DNA of 13,368 nucleotides from Treponema sp. UBA1798 (GCA_002319875.1 DCFS01000336.1:1-13368), one strand, 5' to 3'. Shown: positions 6,214-13,368, counted from the first letter of the stretch. The notes: a model not told the origin generated them from the letters alone. Translations and numbers: made by a program.

Positions 6214-7515
6214 ATGACAATTCCGGAAACAGAAAACAGAAAATTCTATCCAACCGTACCGTGGGACATTCTTCAGCTGCTTTTTAAAACTGAAAAAATC
6301 AATAATCATGTGCTGCATTTCAGCGGTATCTGCCGGCCTGGATTGAGCCTTTCTAAACTCAAACAGGCTGTATCCCTGCTGTGTGACGCATTCCCGCTCA
6401 TACGATGCAATCTGCGCATGGTAAACGGGAAGCCGGTCTGGTACGACGAAGCATACACCTGCGGCGATATCGTTACGTTTATTGAAACCGATAACTGCCG
6501 GACAGAACGCGATAAATTTCTTATGCAGGAAATCGACGAGCAGGACGGCCCGCAGATGAAAGTCGCACTGCTGAAATCTTCAGAAACAGACGAATTATGC
6601 GTTATCATGAATCACATGCTCTGTGATGCGGCGGGATTCAAGGACGTACTGTACCGGCTTGCATCGCTCTATTCAGCACTTGAGAGTAAAAGTACCTGCA
6701 TCAACGCGCCGATGATCAAAGAAAGATCTGTCGCTCAGATTTTTAAAACGCTGACGCCCGGGCAAAGGCTCAGAATATATTTGAAACGCGGAACAATAAG
6801 CCCTCAGGGAATGTTTCACTTCTGTTTTGAAAGCTGCCCTGATTCGCCGTTTATTGAATCCCGAATTATTCCGCCGGAACAGTTCGCGCTTATCCGTGAA
6901 TATGCAAAAGCACACAGGGCAAGCGTCAACGATGTTGTGATGACAGCATGTATACGTGTTCTGTCCGGTATATTCGGAAAACCGGATATACTGCCGTGCG
7001 CAATCGACGTGCGCAGATTTCTTCCCCGCGGATATACTGCGGATGTCTGCAATCTGGTTACAAATCTTCCCTGCAGTATCGGACAGGAACTTCCTGTATC
7101 TTTTACAGAAACGCTTGAAAAGGTGAAATTCAGTATGGATTCGCAGAAGAACGATCCTGCGTGCATGAAAAACCTCATGATGCTTGAACTTCTTTTCAAA
7201 ATTCTTCCATACCGAACGGCCCGGTTCCTGTTAAAAAAAGCTTTTACCAATCCGCCTGTGGCGTTTACGAACATCGGGACCCTGGATAAAGGAAAACTCG
7301 TGTTCGGATATTCCGAAATGAAAGACGCGTTCATGACCGGTTCAATAAAATACCAGAGCTACTTCCAGCTTTCACTTTCAACATTCGACAGCAAGGCCGT
7401 ATTCTGCGTCAACCTGTACGGCACAGAAAAAGACCGGACGGTACTATCAGCGTTTCTTGATTCATTCATACGGGAACTGACAGACGGAACAAATCCCGGT
7501 CATGAAACAGCATAA
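6214..7515 (+). CDS. HxxxD acyltransferase, condensation-domain / alcohol acetyltransferase-like
   Basis: A 433-aa cytoplasmic protein of the CoA-dependent acyltransferase fold shared by chloramphenicol acetyltransferase, nonribosomal peptide condensation domains and PapA-type enzymes. The catalytic motif HxxxD is MNHMLCDAAGF (132-142; His134, Asp138). The N-terminal lobe includes YPTVPWDILQLLF (12-24) and FPLIRCNLR (60-68). AIDVRRFLP (263-271) occupies the place of the structural motif near the active-site tunnel, and VAFTNIGTL (349-357) is the latch-like stretch. No carrier protein or adenylation domain is fused or nearby, so it acts alone on an unknown acyl donor and acceptor. The start at 6214 retains the conserved N-terminus but has no Shine-Dalgarno, in keeping with a leaderless transcript. 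A DMT exporter follows 64 nt later. Confidence 0.75.
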   Translation: MTIPETENRKFYPTVPWDILQLLFKTEKINNHVLHFSGICRPGLSLSKLKQAVSLLCDAFPLIRCNLRMVNGKPVWYDEAYTCGDIVTFIETDNCRTERDKFLMQEIDEQDGPQMKVALLKSSETDELCVIMNHMLCDAAGFKDVLYRLASLYSALESKSTCINAPMIKERSVAQIFKTLTPGQRLRIYLKRGTISPQGMFHFCFESCPDSPFIESRIIPPEQFALIREYAKAHRASVNDVVMTACIRVLSGIFGKPDILPCAIDVRRFLPRGYTADVCNLVTNLPCSIGQELPVSFTETLEKVKFSMDSQKNDPACMKNLMMLELLFKILPYRTARFLLKKAFTNPPVAFTNIGTLDKGKLVFGYSEMKDAFMTGSIKYQSYFQLSLSTFDSKAVFCVNLYGTEKDRTVLSAFLDSFIRELTDGTNPGHETA

Positions 7516-7579
7516 AAACGATCTGCTGATACCTGACGTCTCTGTAATAAATAAACAGTAAGTGATAATATAGGTCGCC

Positions 7580-8446
7580 ATGGAATATCTTTTTCTGGTT
7601 ATAACGACTTCCATATGGGGAAGCCTCTATGTTGTTACAAAAATTGCACTTGCAGAGATACCGCCGGTAACACTGTTGATGCTGCGGTATGCAATTGCAT
7701 CAATTGTATTCGGAATTATTCTTGCAGTCACAAAAAAGAAACTAAATTTCAAAAAAAAGGACATTGGAAATATGCTGTTCATCGGCATAGTCGGCTATTT
7801 TCTTGGAGTTGCTGCACAGGTTGTGGGGACAAAATACGGTGGAGCATCCCTTGCATCGCTCGTCAACGCGCTCAATCCGGTTTTCATTACTATTTTTGCA
7901 GCAGTATATCTCAAAGAACGGATCGGCCCGGCCAGGATACTGTCGATTCTTCTGGGACTTGCGGGTGTATACATTATTATCGCCGGATCTCACGGAGTTG
8001 AATTAAAGCTGGGAGTCGTTTTTTCAATAGCCTCTGCCATCCTCTGGTCTTTGTCGTCGGTTCTGGTAAAAAAAATATCGGCTGAATATGACCCGGTTGC
8101 GGTTACTGCCGCCGCGTTGTGGATCGCAACAGCTCTGAGTATTCCGTGCAGTATCATAGAACTTTCACATACGGCTCAGTATAACTTGTTCTCGCCGGTT
8201 TCAATAGGATGTATTCTGTATCTGGGAATCATCGGAACAGCGGTGCCGAATCTGCTGTGGAATCTGAGCCTTTCGCGTCTGGATGCCAGCATCTGCTCGC
8301 TGTTTTATCCTGTCCAACCGCTTGTATCGGTTCTTTTAGGCGGGCTGCTTCTGGGTGAACGAATGACTGTACCGTTCTGGACCGGTGCGGTGCTTATAAT
8401 TTCAGGCCTGTTCCTTTCAATAGCAGGGAGTCATAAAAATCAATAA
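7580..8446 (+). CDS. EamA/DMT-family transporter
   Basis: A 288-aa inner-membrane protein with two EamA repeats of about five helices each (about 4-135 and 145-283), the standard size for drug/metabolite transporter superfamily members. Repeat 1 ends with NPVFITIFAAVYLKERI (99-115) and repeat 2 with QPLVSVLLGGLLLGERM, the paired motif of the family. Members export amino acids, small metabolites or drugs; the substrate cannot be told. It follows the acyltransferase gene on the same strand, so it might export that enzyme's product, which is inference. The start ATG has a poor ribosome binding site (TAGGTCGCC). An extended -10-like TGATAATAT at 7563-7571 lies just 8 nt upstream, so this too might be a nearly leaderless transcript. 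Confidence 0.9.
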   Translation: MEYLFLVITTSIWGSLYVVTKIALAEIPPVTLLMLRYAIASIVFGIILAVTKKKLNFKKKDIGNMLFIGIVGYFLGVAAQVVGTKYGGASLASLVNALNPVFITIFAAVYLKERIGPARILSILLGLAGVYIIIAGSHGVELKLGVVFSIASAILWSLSSVLVKKISAEYDPVAVTAAALWIATALSIPCSIIELSHTAQYNLFSPVSIGCILYLGIIGTAVPNLLWNLSLSRLDASICSLFYPVQPLVSVLLGGLLLGERMTVPFWTGAVLIISGLFLSIAGSHKNQ

Positions 8447-8481
8447 CCCCGCCGCACGAATAAAAAATAACTATTGTTTAC

Positions 8482-8510
8482 CTGACATCACGTTTTTTGC
8501 CTGATATTAT
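8482..8510 (+). promoter_or_regulatory. Strong promoter of the tautomerase gene
   Basis: CTGACA (8482-8487, 5/6), a 17-nt spacer and TATTAT (8505-8510, 5/6) with an upstream TGA, i.e. an extended -10. A second possible -10, a perfect TATAAT, lies at 8513-8518. The start would be near 8517-8525, leaving a leader of about 16-24 nt with a strong ribosome binding site. Confidence 0.65.
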
Positions 8511-8529
8511 TATATAATAAAATATAACC

Positions 8530-8537
8530 GGAGGTGG
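8530..8537 (+). promoter_or_regulatory. Strong ribosome binding site of the tautomerase gene
   Basis: GGAGGTGG with 5 nt between the GGAGGT core and ATG 8541. It is the best Shine-Dalgarno in the window. It fixes the start as Met-Pro, which matters because Pro is the catalytic residue of this family. Confidence 0.8.
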
Positions 8538-8540
8538 CAT

Positions 8541-8876
8541 ATGCCAATGATCAATGTAAAATGTTCTTATGACATTCCTGAGTCAGTTCTGAAAAGACTG
8601 TCTTCCATAGCAGCCGAAACGATCGGCAAACCCGAACAATATGTAATGACCGCGGGCAGTCATGCGTATGTCATGATGTCCGGTTCAACAGAACCTGCAG
8701 CATTTGTTGAAGTAAAAAGCATCGGCGGACTTTCTCCGGAAGTAAACAGGGCTCTTTCAAAAAAAATCTGTGAGCTGCTTGAAACTGAGCTGCAGATTCC
8801 GGCGGAACGCATATACATTACATTTCAGTCATTCACTGCCGACTCGTGGGGCTGGAACAGCTCAACATTCGGTTGA
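8541..8876 (+). CDS. MIF-family phenylpyruvate tautomerase-like protein
   Basis: A 111-aa single-domain protein of the macrophage migration inhibitory factor branch of the tautomerase superfamily, normally a homotrimer. The sequence begins Met-Pro-Met-Ile; removal of Met leaves the catalytic N-terminal Pro1. GKPEQY carries Lys29 after Pro1, aligning with Lys32 of MIF, and the C-terminus GWNSSTFG matches the MIF ending GWNNSTFA. RIYI retains the equivalent of MIF Tyr95, while Asn97 becomes Thr. The MIF CALC oxidoreductase motif is absent (PAAF here). Keto-enol tautomerase activity is therefore likely, thiol oxidoreductase activity not. No export signal is visible. It is a stand-alone gene with a strong promoter and ribosome binding site, so probably highly expressed; the physiological substrate is unknown. 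Confidence 0.9.
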   Translation: MPMINVKCSYDIPESVLKRLSSIAAETIGKPEQYVMTAGSHAYVMMSGSTEPAAFVEVKSIGGLSPEVNRALSKKICELLETELQIPAERIYITFQSFTADSWGWNSSTFG

Positions 8877-8883
8877 AAAATCG

Positions 8884-8919
8884 TTGCCGGTCTGAAGGGA
8901 ACAGTATTCAGGCCGGCAA
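8884..8919. terminator. Hairpin terminator between convergent genes
   Basis: 8884-8896 pairs with 8907-8919 as a 13-bp stem (one G-U or A-C mismatch, depending on strand) with a 10-nt loop. It sits between the tautomerase stop (8876) and the stop of the convergent efflux gene (8954). Read on the - strand, a TTTTT run follows within a few bases, so it should work best for the efflux gene. On the + strand the following sequence is less T-rich, but the stem could still serve the tautomerase gene. Confidence 0.7.
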
Positions 8920-8953
8920 TGTACTTACGCTTTTAAATCCGGCTGACCAGCCG

Positions 8954-10402
8954 CTATTTTTCCATACAGTCCCCAATTTTTGCCGCCCGTATCTTTACAG
9001 CACGGTACGCAGTAAGAAGTGCGCCCCCAAGACAAAGTGCCATCAATATAAGACAGACCCGGTTCATACCGTAGACAAATACATCGTCGCGTCCTTTGAC
9101 ATAATCATTCACGTGATATCCGATTCTGCTGCTCATAAAGCTGTACAAAAAAGTCGTAGAAAGAATAATGCCCGCGTACTGGCCAAAATTGCGTACAAGG
9201 GAATTAACGCTGCCGCCAGTACCAAGTTTTGCCCTGGGGCAGGCAGACATAACAAGAGAGTTGTTCGCCGGCTGGAACAGCGCCTGTCCTGCAGCCATAG
9301 CTGCAAGCATAACGGCACAATATACTGCAGACGATTGCACGGTAAGGAACGACATACAGAAAAAAGCAGCTGACATAACAAGAAGCCCCGCAACAGTCAG
9401 CAGTCCGGCCCCTATTCTGTCGGAAAGCGTTCCGCAGAGTGGAGACAAACAGGCAATAATAAGCGGAGTTGTCATCATCAGAACACCGCATGCCGAAGGT
9501 GCAAGACGAAGCGTATTCTGAAGATAAAACGGAAGGATGAGCGTGTATGCTGCAATACATATAAAGGAAATAAATGCACACAAAAGACTCACCGAATACA
9601 GTCCGCTGGAAAAAAGCGAAAGGTCAAGCAGCGGTTCTGTACAGCGCGATTCATAGTACACAAACAGTCCCAGCAGAACGACGGAAAGCCCGAGTGCACA
9701 ACGTATGACCGGACTGCCGAACCCTGCCTGCTGTGCAGTTATAAGGACTGCGAACAGGAGCATTGTCCCTGAAAACTGCAGCAGGAACCCCGGAGCATCA
9801 ATATGCTGCTCCGGACGTTCAGCAGCGGGTGATTCGGCAGGAAGATATTTTAACCCCAGCACAAAAACAACCGCGCCAACGGGAACGTTCACAAAGAAAA
9901 TATAATTCCAGTTCAGCAGCGACACAATAAGGCCCCCCAGGGGCGTACCTGACATTGTACCAAGTGCTACTGATGCGCCCAGGATCCCCAGCGCTTTGCC
10001 CCTCCCTTCACGAGGGTACAGCTGAGTAATGATTCCCTGATTGTTTGCCATATACGCCGACGCGCCCAACCCCTGAATAAACCGGCAGATGATCAGCGGA
10101 ACAAGGGACCTGCACAATCCGCACAGCAGCGTACCGATTATAAACAGCAGTGTGCCGAAGCGGAACACGTTTGATTTACCGATGATATCGCCCAGCCTGC
10201 CGAAAAAAAGCAGCGTAGCGCAGATTATCATAACATAGCTTACAACTACCCACTCTATTGAAGAAAGAGTCACATGAAGTTCTTCCGCCATAACGGGAAG
10301 CGCAATATTAACAATGCTCGAATCCAGCGTTGCAAGGAACGACATGGCAACTACAACGAACAACGTCATACCTGCATGTTTTGAAGTTTTTTCAGATTGC
10401 AT
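8954..10402 (-). CDS. MFS multidrug efflux transporter, DHA2 (14-TM) type
   Basis: A 482-aa inner-membrane drug:proton antiporter; length and pattern fit the 14-helix DHA2 family. Motif D1 LDSSIVNIALP is at 26-36, motif A GRLGDIIGK at 68-76, motif B RFIQGLGAS at 107-115, the antiporter motif C region GASVALGTMSGTPLGG at 142-157, and WNYIFFVNVPVG at 165-176. These are typical of proteins exporting drugs, dyes or bile-type compounds; the substrate is unknown. The ATG at 10402 has AGAGGT (10413-10408) with 5 nt spacing. It is divergently arranged with the AraC-family gene starting 82 bp away, which probably regulates it. It converges on the tautomerase gene with a hairpin terminator between them. 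Confidence 0.92.
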   Translation of the reverse strand: MQSEKTSKHAGMTLFVVVAMSFLATLDSSIVNIALPVMAEELHVTLSSIEWVVVSYVMIICATLLFFGRLGDIIGKSNVFRFGTLLFIIGTLLCGLCRSLVPLIICRFIQGLGASAYMANNQGIITQLYPREGRGKALGILGASVALGTMSGTPLGGLIVSLLNWNYIFFVNVPVGAVVFVLGLKYLPAESPAAERPEQHIDAPGFLLQFSGTMLLFAVLITAQQAGFGSPVIRCALGLSVVLLGLFVYYESRCTEPLLDLSLFSSGLYSVSLLCAFISFICIAAYTLILPFYLQNTLRLAPSACGVLMMTTPLIIACLSPLCGTLSDRIGAGLLTVAGLLVMSAAFFCMSFLTVQSSAVYCAVMLAAMAAGQALFQPANNSLVMSACPRAKLGTGGSVNSLVRNFGQYAGIILSTTFLYSFMSSRIGYHVNDYVKGRDDVFVYGMNRVCLILMALCLGGALLTAYRAVKIRAAKIGDCMEK

Positions 10403-10483
10403 AATGTACCTCTGCTTTTTATACTACAGGTAAGCACAACGCAGTGCGACAAGCATATTGACTTTCATTAGTACTATATTGAT

Positions 10484-11419
10484 ATGATACCCGATATACT
10501 GGCAGAAAACGAATATTACTCAAAGAAAATGCCGGACAACGGTTTTGGAGTTGATATTTTCCTAAAAACGGGAATACATTCCGGGAAAATCTTCCGCAGG
10601 CACTGGCATGAACAGCTGCAGCTCTATTCCATCGTTTCAGGCTCTGCATATATTGACTGCAGCGGTAATTGCTTTACCGTATCGGCAGGAGATATTGTTG
10701 TTATAAACAGCTGTGAACTGCATTATCTGGAAAGCAGGTCGGACAGTTTTGCATTTTATATCATCAGGTTTGATATCCCCTTTCTGTTCAGCAGCCAGCC
10801 TGATTTATGCCAGACAAAATTCATGATGCCGCTTGCGCAGAACAGGATCACGTTCGGCAATCTTGTACAGAACGATCCTGAAATGACACAATGTATTACC
10901 AGAATGATAGATGAATACAACAGCCGCAGGCTGGGGTACGAACTTGCGGTAAAATCATCAATTTACGAGCTGCTCGTTATACTTATTAGAAAACATATAT
11001 GCCGGATCATGACAGCGCACGAGTTTTCTATGAAAACAGAAAGTCTCAGAAGATTTGAATCTATTATTGATTACATTGCCAGACATTATTCAGAAAATAT
11101 TTCCGTCGGTTTGCTTGCAGAAAAATCACATGTCACTGTTTCGCATTTCTGCAGAACGTTCCGGGGGCTGACCGGAAATACGTTCACCGACTATTTGAAC
11201 AAGCTTCGTCTGGAAAAGTCAGCTGATCTTCTGCATCAGAGTATGCTGTCAATTACGGAAATTGCACTGCGATGCGGATTTGATTCCATTAACTATTACA
11301 GCCGCTTGTTCCGCAGAAAGTATCATGTATCGCCGACAGAATACAGAAACAATGGCGTTCCTGAAGATACTGAATCAGCATATTCCCTGCAAAAAACGAA
11401 ACACCTTCGGATTGAATAA
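10484..11419 (+). CDS. AraC-family transcriptional regulator with N-terminal cupin
   Basis: A 311-aa cytoplasmic DNA-binding activator. The N-terminal cupin sensor spans about 20-110, with HWHEQLQ at 40-46 and AGDIVVINSCELH at 68-80 providing the usual ligand- or metal-pocket histidines. A helical linker leads to the two helix-turn-helix motifs at about 188-290, ending with the family signature EIALRCGFDSINYYSRLFRRKYHVSPTEYR (259-288). The ligand is unknown. Its position divergent from the efflux pump makes that pump the likely target. The start is uncertain: ATG 10484 keeps ENEYYSKKMPDNGFG, which looks like part of the family N-terminus, but has no Shine-Dalgarno; ATG 10529 would still leave a complete cupin domain. 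Confidence 0.92.
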   Translation: MIPDILAENEYYSKKMPDNGFGVDIFLKTGIHSGKIFRRHWHEQLQLYSIVSGSAYIDCSGNCFTVSAGDIVVINSCELHYLESRSDSFAFYIIRFDIPFLFSSQPDLCQTKFMMPLAQNRITFGNLVQNDPEMTQCITRMIDEYNSRRLGYELAVKSSIYELLVILIRKHICRIMTAHEFSMKTESLRRFESIIDYIARHYSENISVGLLAEKSHVTVSHFCRTFRGLTGNTFTDYLNKLRLEKSADLLHQSMLSITEIALRCGFDSINYYSRLFRRKYHVSPTEYRNNGVPEDTESAYSLQKTKHLRIE

Positions 11420-11448
11420 AATAGAAAAACACTCTATCTTTTAAATAA

Positions 11449-11733
11449 TATGCATTCCCCTGTACTAACATCTGTGATTTTTTCTATTGGTATACTACGG
11501 GTCTGCTTCAGATTGCATCGCTGACCGGTATCCGGGGAATCGTATTTCTTCTGACGTGGTTTGCTCCTGTCGTTTTCACCGTTTCAGGTTCAGGAGGAGA
11601 GTCTGCCCGTATGCAGAAAAGAGCAGGTGTTCTGTACGCTTGTGTACTGGCTGCCGTTCTCTATTTCGACGGCGCCTTTACACCTATAACGGCAGAAGTA
11701 TCAGCTCAGGCAGACTGGGATGTGCGGGTTTAA
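11449..11733 (+). pseudogene. Remnant of an apolipoprotein N-acyltransferase / nitrilase-type membrane protein
   Basis: Frame 1 is open from 11449 to a TAA at 11731 and reads like the last part of a membrane domain: GLLQIASLTGIRGIVFLLTWFAPVV (from 11500) followed by RAGVLYACVLAAVLYFDGAF and DWDVRV. Related Lnt-like proteins have LLQ(I/L)xSxTGxWG(I/V)xFLxxWFAxVV at this place, then a short basic loop, another helix, a VRVAGI-type strand and a nitrilase catalytic domain. Here there is no start codon with a ribosome binding site, the first membrane helices are missing, and the frame ends exactly where the nitrilase domain should begin. No nitrilase motifs were found in the other two + frames downstream. 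The family call comes from remembered motifs, not a search. The openness of an overlapping frame (from 11487) is probably incidental. Confidence 0.5.
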
Positions 11734-11947
11734 ATGTGTGCCGAATTATACAGCCGGAACAAAAGATCATGAGTACTTCCGTGACAGGGGTATCGATACG
11801 GAGGATCCTCTGCGCGTAAAATTTTCAGCAGTAAGGCTCACGACCATGCTGAGAATGTACTACTTTATCAGACGGGCAATATCCGTTGCCAACGGCCGGA
11901 CTTTACATACCATTGACAATAGTCTCAACATCTTCTATAAAAACATG
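11734..11947 (+). other. Spacer with an unassigned open frame before the FIST-GGDEF gene
   Basis: Frame 2 is open from 11690, with an ATG at 11720, and runs without stop into the FIST-GGDEF gene. It would add about 76 residues, including DHEYFRDRGIDTEDPLR and RLTTMLRMYYFIRR. I do not recognise this segment, and nothing in it resembles a FIST or nitrilase motif. It could be debris of a second lost gene or an N-terminal extension. A good promoter at 11913-11941 favours the debris reading. Confidence 0.35.
11913..11941 (+). promoter_or_regulatory. Near-consensus sigma70 promoter of the FIST-GGDEF gene
   Basis: TTGACA (perfect), a 17-nt spacer and TATAAA (5/6). The expected start, 7 nt after the -10, is A11948, the first base of the second of two adjacent ATGs (11945 and 11948). 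The transcript would therefore be leaderless. No Shine-Dalgarno precedes either ATG. Confidence 0.7.
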
Positions 11948-13368
11948 ATGAATCAACTGATTCTAAGCATTGAATCAATACAGGACATTGATGTCCGGCT
12001 CACAGACTACCACAGCGACAAATCGTTCCAAACTGTCTTCATACAAATATACACTTCAATAAGTAACAAGGTATGGCTTGAAAATCTTGCGGCGGCTGTA
12101 CTCGGGCATTTTCCTGAGGCTGTAGTAACAGGTGCAACAACAAGCGGTGAAATTATCAACGGGTATACAACGACAGGAAAAACCGTAATAATTATTTCAT
12201 TTTTCCGGTCGTCGGAAATAGAACTGCTCGCGCTCCCCTGCAGGGCCGGCGATGAAAAAAAAGCCGGGGAATGTATCAAAACGAAAATCGCGCCCCGGAT
12301 TGCACAGGCAGCAGGGATCATGTTCCTCTGTACGGCTATCAGCATGGATTCTTCCGAATTCATCAAACCTATATCAACACTTGCTCCGGAATGCCCGATT
12401 TTCGGCGGAGCCGCGGGATATTTAAAAGAGCCGGAACAGTCTTTTATTTTGTGCGGGCAGACAGCATGCGATTCGGGTATTGCAATCATTATGTTCATCG
12501 GAAAAGAACTTTTTCTTAACGTTTCTTTTTTTCTGGGCTGGAAACCGTTCAGTAAAGAAATGACCATAACTGCTGCTTCTGGTAAAACTGCTGAATCAAT
12601 TGACGGTTTTCCTGCATTTCTGGTGTACCGTCATTATCTGGGGATTGAAAACGACCATACTTTCGGAGAAAATGCAGTGGGATTTTCGTTTATCATTGAA
12701 CGGAATCATGTGACAATTGCGCGTGTCCCGATTTCCGTAACGGAAAACAATGGTATTATGTTTGGAGCCGATATTTATGCGGGAGAAAAATTCAGAATAG
12801 GATATGCCGATCCGGCTGCAATTATTGAAGAATCGCACAGAATTCATGAAAAAATAAGGAAATTCAAACCGGATGCCGTTTTTCTGTTTTCATGCAGTAA
12901 CAGGCGGCAGCTGCTTAGAGATGATATTCAGCAGGAAACCCTTCCCTTCGCGCAAATTGCTCCCACTGCGGGATTTTATACAGCCGGAGAATTTTTCGGA
13001 TCCAGTACAGGAATTGAACTGCTTAATTCATCAATCGTCGTCGTCGGAATACGGGAAGGAGAAAACAAGAATCTACCGGAAGACACCGCAGAAAATAAAA
13101 ATCACCCATATACGATAATGCTGCAACAGCATACAAAGGCGATAAGCTCTCTTATCCATTTTATAGAAACAGTAACAGGGGAACTTGAAGAAGCAAACAG
13201 ACAGCTTGCACTGCTTGCAACATCAGATAAACTGACCGGACTTTACAATAGAAGAAAACTTGATGAAATACTTTCATATGAAATTGCACGTGCGGGCCGA
13301 TACAGGTCAACATTTTCAGTCATACTGACAGATATCGATCTTTTTAAGAAGATCAACGACACGTACGG
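11948..13368 (+). CDS. FIST-domain sensor diguanylate cyclase (partial, runs off the window)
   Basis: About 473 residues are visible. A FIST N-terminal domain spans about 20-215 (VVTGATTSGEIINGYTTTG; CPIFGGAAGY) and a FIST C-terminal domain about 220-375 (PDAVFLFSCSNRR; APTAGFYTAGEFFG; LNSSIVVVGIRE). A helical linker follows (ISSLIHFIETVTGELEEANRQ), then the start of a GGDEF domain at SDKLTGLYNRRKLDE (from about 426) and LTDIDLFKKINDTYG. The conserved Asp and KxxND elements are intact, but the window ends before the GGDEF signature itself. FIST domains are thought to sense small ligands such as amino acids, so this should be a soluble ligand-controlled c-di-GMP synthase; no membrane segment is seen. 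The start at 11948 (or 11945) is chosen from the promoter position and because FIST begins soon after. It is the second c-di-GMP protein in the window. Confidence 0.88.
   Translation, partial: MNQLILSIESIQDIDVRLTDYHSDKSFQTVFIQIYTSISNKVWLENLAAAVLGHFPEAVVTGATTSGEIINGYTTTGKTVIIISFFRSSEIELLALPCRAGDEKKAGECIKTKIAPRIAQAAGIMFLCTAISMDSSEFIKPISTLAPECPIFGGAAGYLKEPEQSFILCGQTACDSGIAIIMFIGKELFLNVSFFLGWKPFSKEMTITAASGKTAESIDGFPAFLVYRHYLGIENDHTFGENAVGFSFIIERNHVTIARVPISVTENNGIMFGADIYAGEKFRIGYADPAAIIEESHRIHEKIRKFKPDAVFLFSCSNRRQLLRDDIQQETLPFAQIAPTAGFYTAGEFFGSSTGIELLNSSIVVVGIREGENKNLPEDTAENKNHPYTIMLQQHTKAISSLIHFIETVTGELEEANRQLALLATSDKLTGLYNRRKLDEILSYEIARAGRYRSTFSVILTDIDLFKKINDTY

Noticed and set aside
6816..7334. 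A 172-codon open frame on the - strand
   Set aside because: It lies entirely opposite the acyltransferase gene, shows no recognisable motif and has arginine/serine-rich composition typical of antisense shadow frames.
11418..11442. AT-rich stem after the araC-type gene (ATAG/CTAT followed by TTTT)
   Set aside because: The stem is only 4 bp before a bulge and contains almost no G-C pairs, so it is not a convincing intrinsic terminator.
11487..11819. A 110-codon + frame beginning MVYYGSAS
   Set aside because: The composition is unusually rich in Arg, Cys and Ser, and it overlaps the Lnt-like remnant in another frame. It has no ribosome binding site or recognisable domain.
12007..12567. A 186-codon open frame on the - strand
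   Set aside because: It is antisense to the FIST domain, which is clearly the real coding sequence in this region.
1..13368. CRISPR array, tRNA/rRNA, transposase or prophage genes
   Set aside because: No regularly spaced repeats, no tRNA-like cloverleaf with TTCGA-type arms, and no transposase or integrase motifs were seen on either strand.

Overview
The window is ordinary bacterial chromosome with moderate GC, closely packed genes on both strands and short gaps. It contains ten complete protein genes, two genes cut by the window edges and one decayed gene remnant. No RNA gene, CRISPR array, transposase or phage gene was seen. The protein set suggests an anaerobic, spirochaete-like (Treponema-type) or clostridial-type bacterium: a CX2CX2CX7C flavodoxin-like protein, an EAL-CBS-GGDEF protein, a FIST-GGDEF sensor and a MIF-type tautomerase. 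This taxonomic guess is inference only.

Left part (1-2673). The possible C-terminal tail of an upstream gene ends at 65. It is followed by a 137-bp element made of three perfect or near-perfect hairpins. Then comes a likely two-gene unit on the + strand: a protein with two flavodoxin-like domains and a four-cysteine cluster motif, and a membrane-anchored S33-type alpha/beta hydrolase. The hydrolase uses a TTG start in the same frame, 18 nt after the first stop.

Middle left (2686-6109, - strand). This holds an EAL-CBS-GGDEF cyclic-di-GMP protein with its own promoter, and an mntH-usp pair (Nramp metal transporter plus universal stress protein) whose stop and start codons overlap as TGATG.

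Middle (6110-8876). A compact divergent control region carries an 11-bp-arm palindrome and two outward promoters. Each has TATACT followed by exactly 7 nt and then ATG, so both mntH and the opposite gene look leaderless. The + strand genes are an HxxxD acyltransferase (condensation-fold) protein, an EamA/DMT exporter and a MIF-family tautomerase with a strong promoter and ribosome binding site.

Right part (8884-13368). A hairpin terminator separates the tautomerase from a convergent 14-TM DHA2-type efflux pump. The pump is divergent from an AraC-family regulator that probably controls it. Beyond lies a 528-bp stretch with no intact gene, holding a fragment of an apolipoprotein N-acyltransferase/nitrilase-type membrane protein. 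It ends in a consensus promoter (TTGACA-17-TATAAA) placed so that the FIST-GGDEF diguanylate cyclase gene, which runs off the window, would also be leaderless.

I did not find a convincing new biological system. The most interesting signals are the run of apparently leaderless genes, the three-hairpin element and the decayed gene just upstream of the FIST-GGDEF gene.
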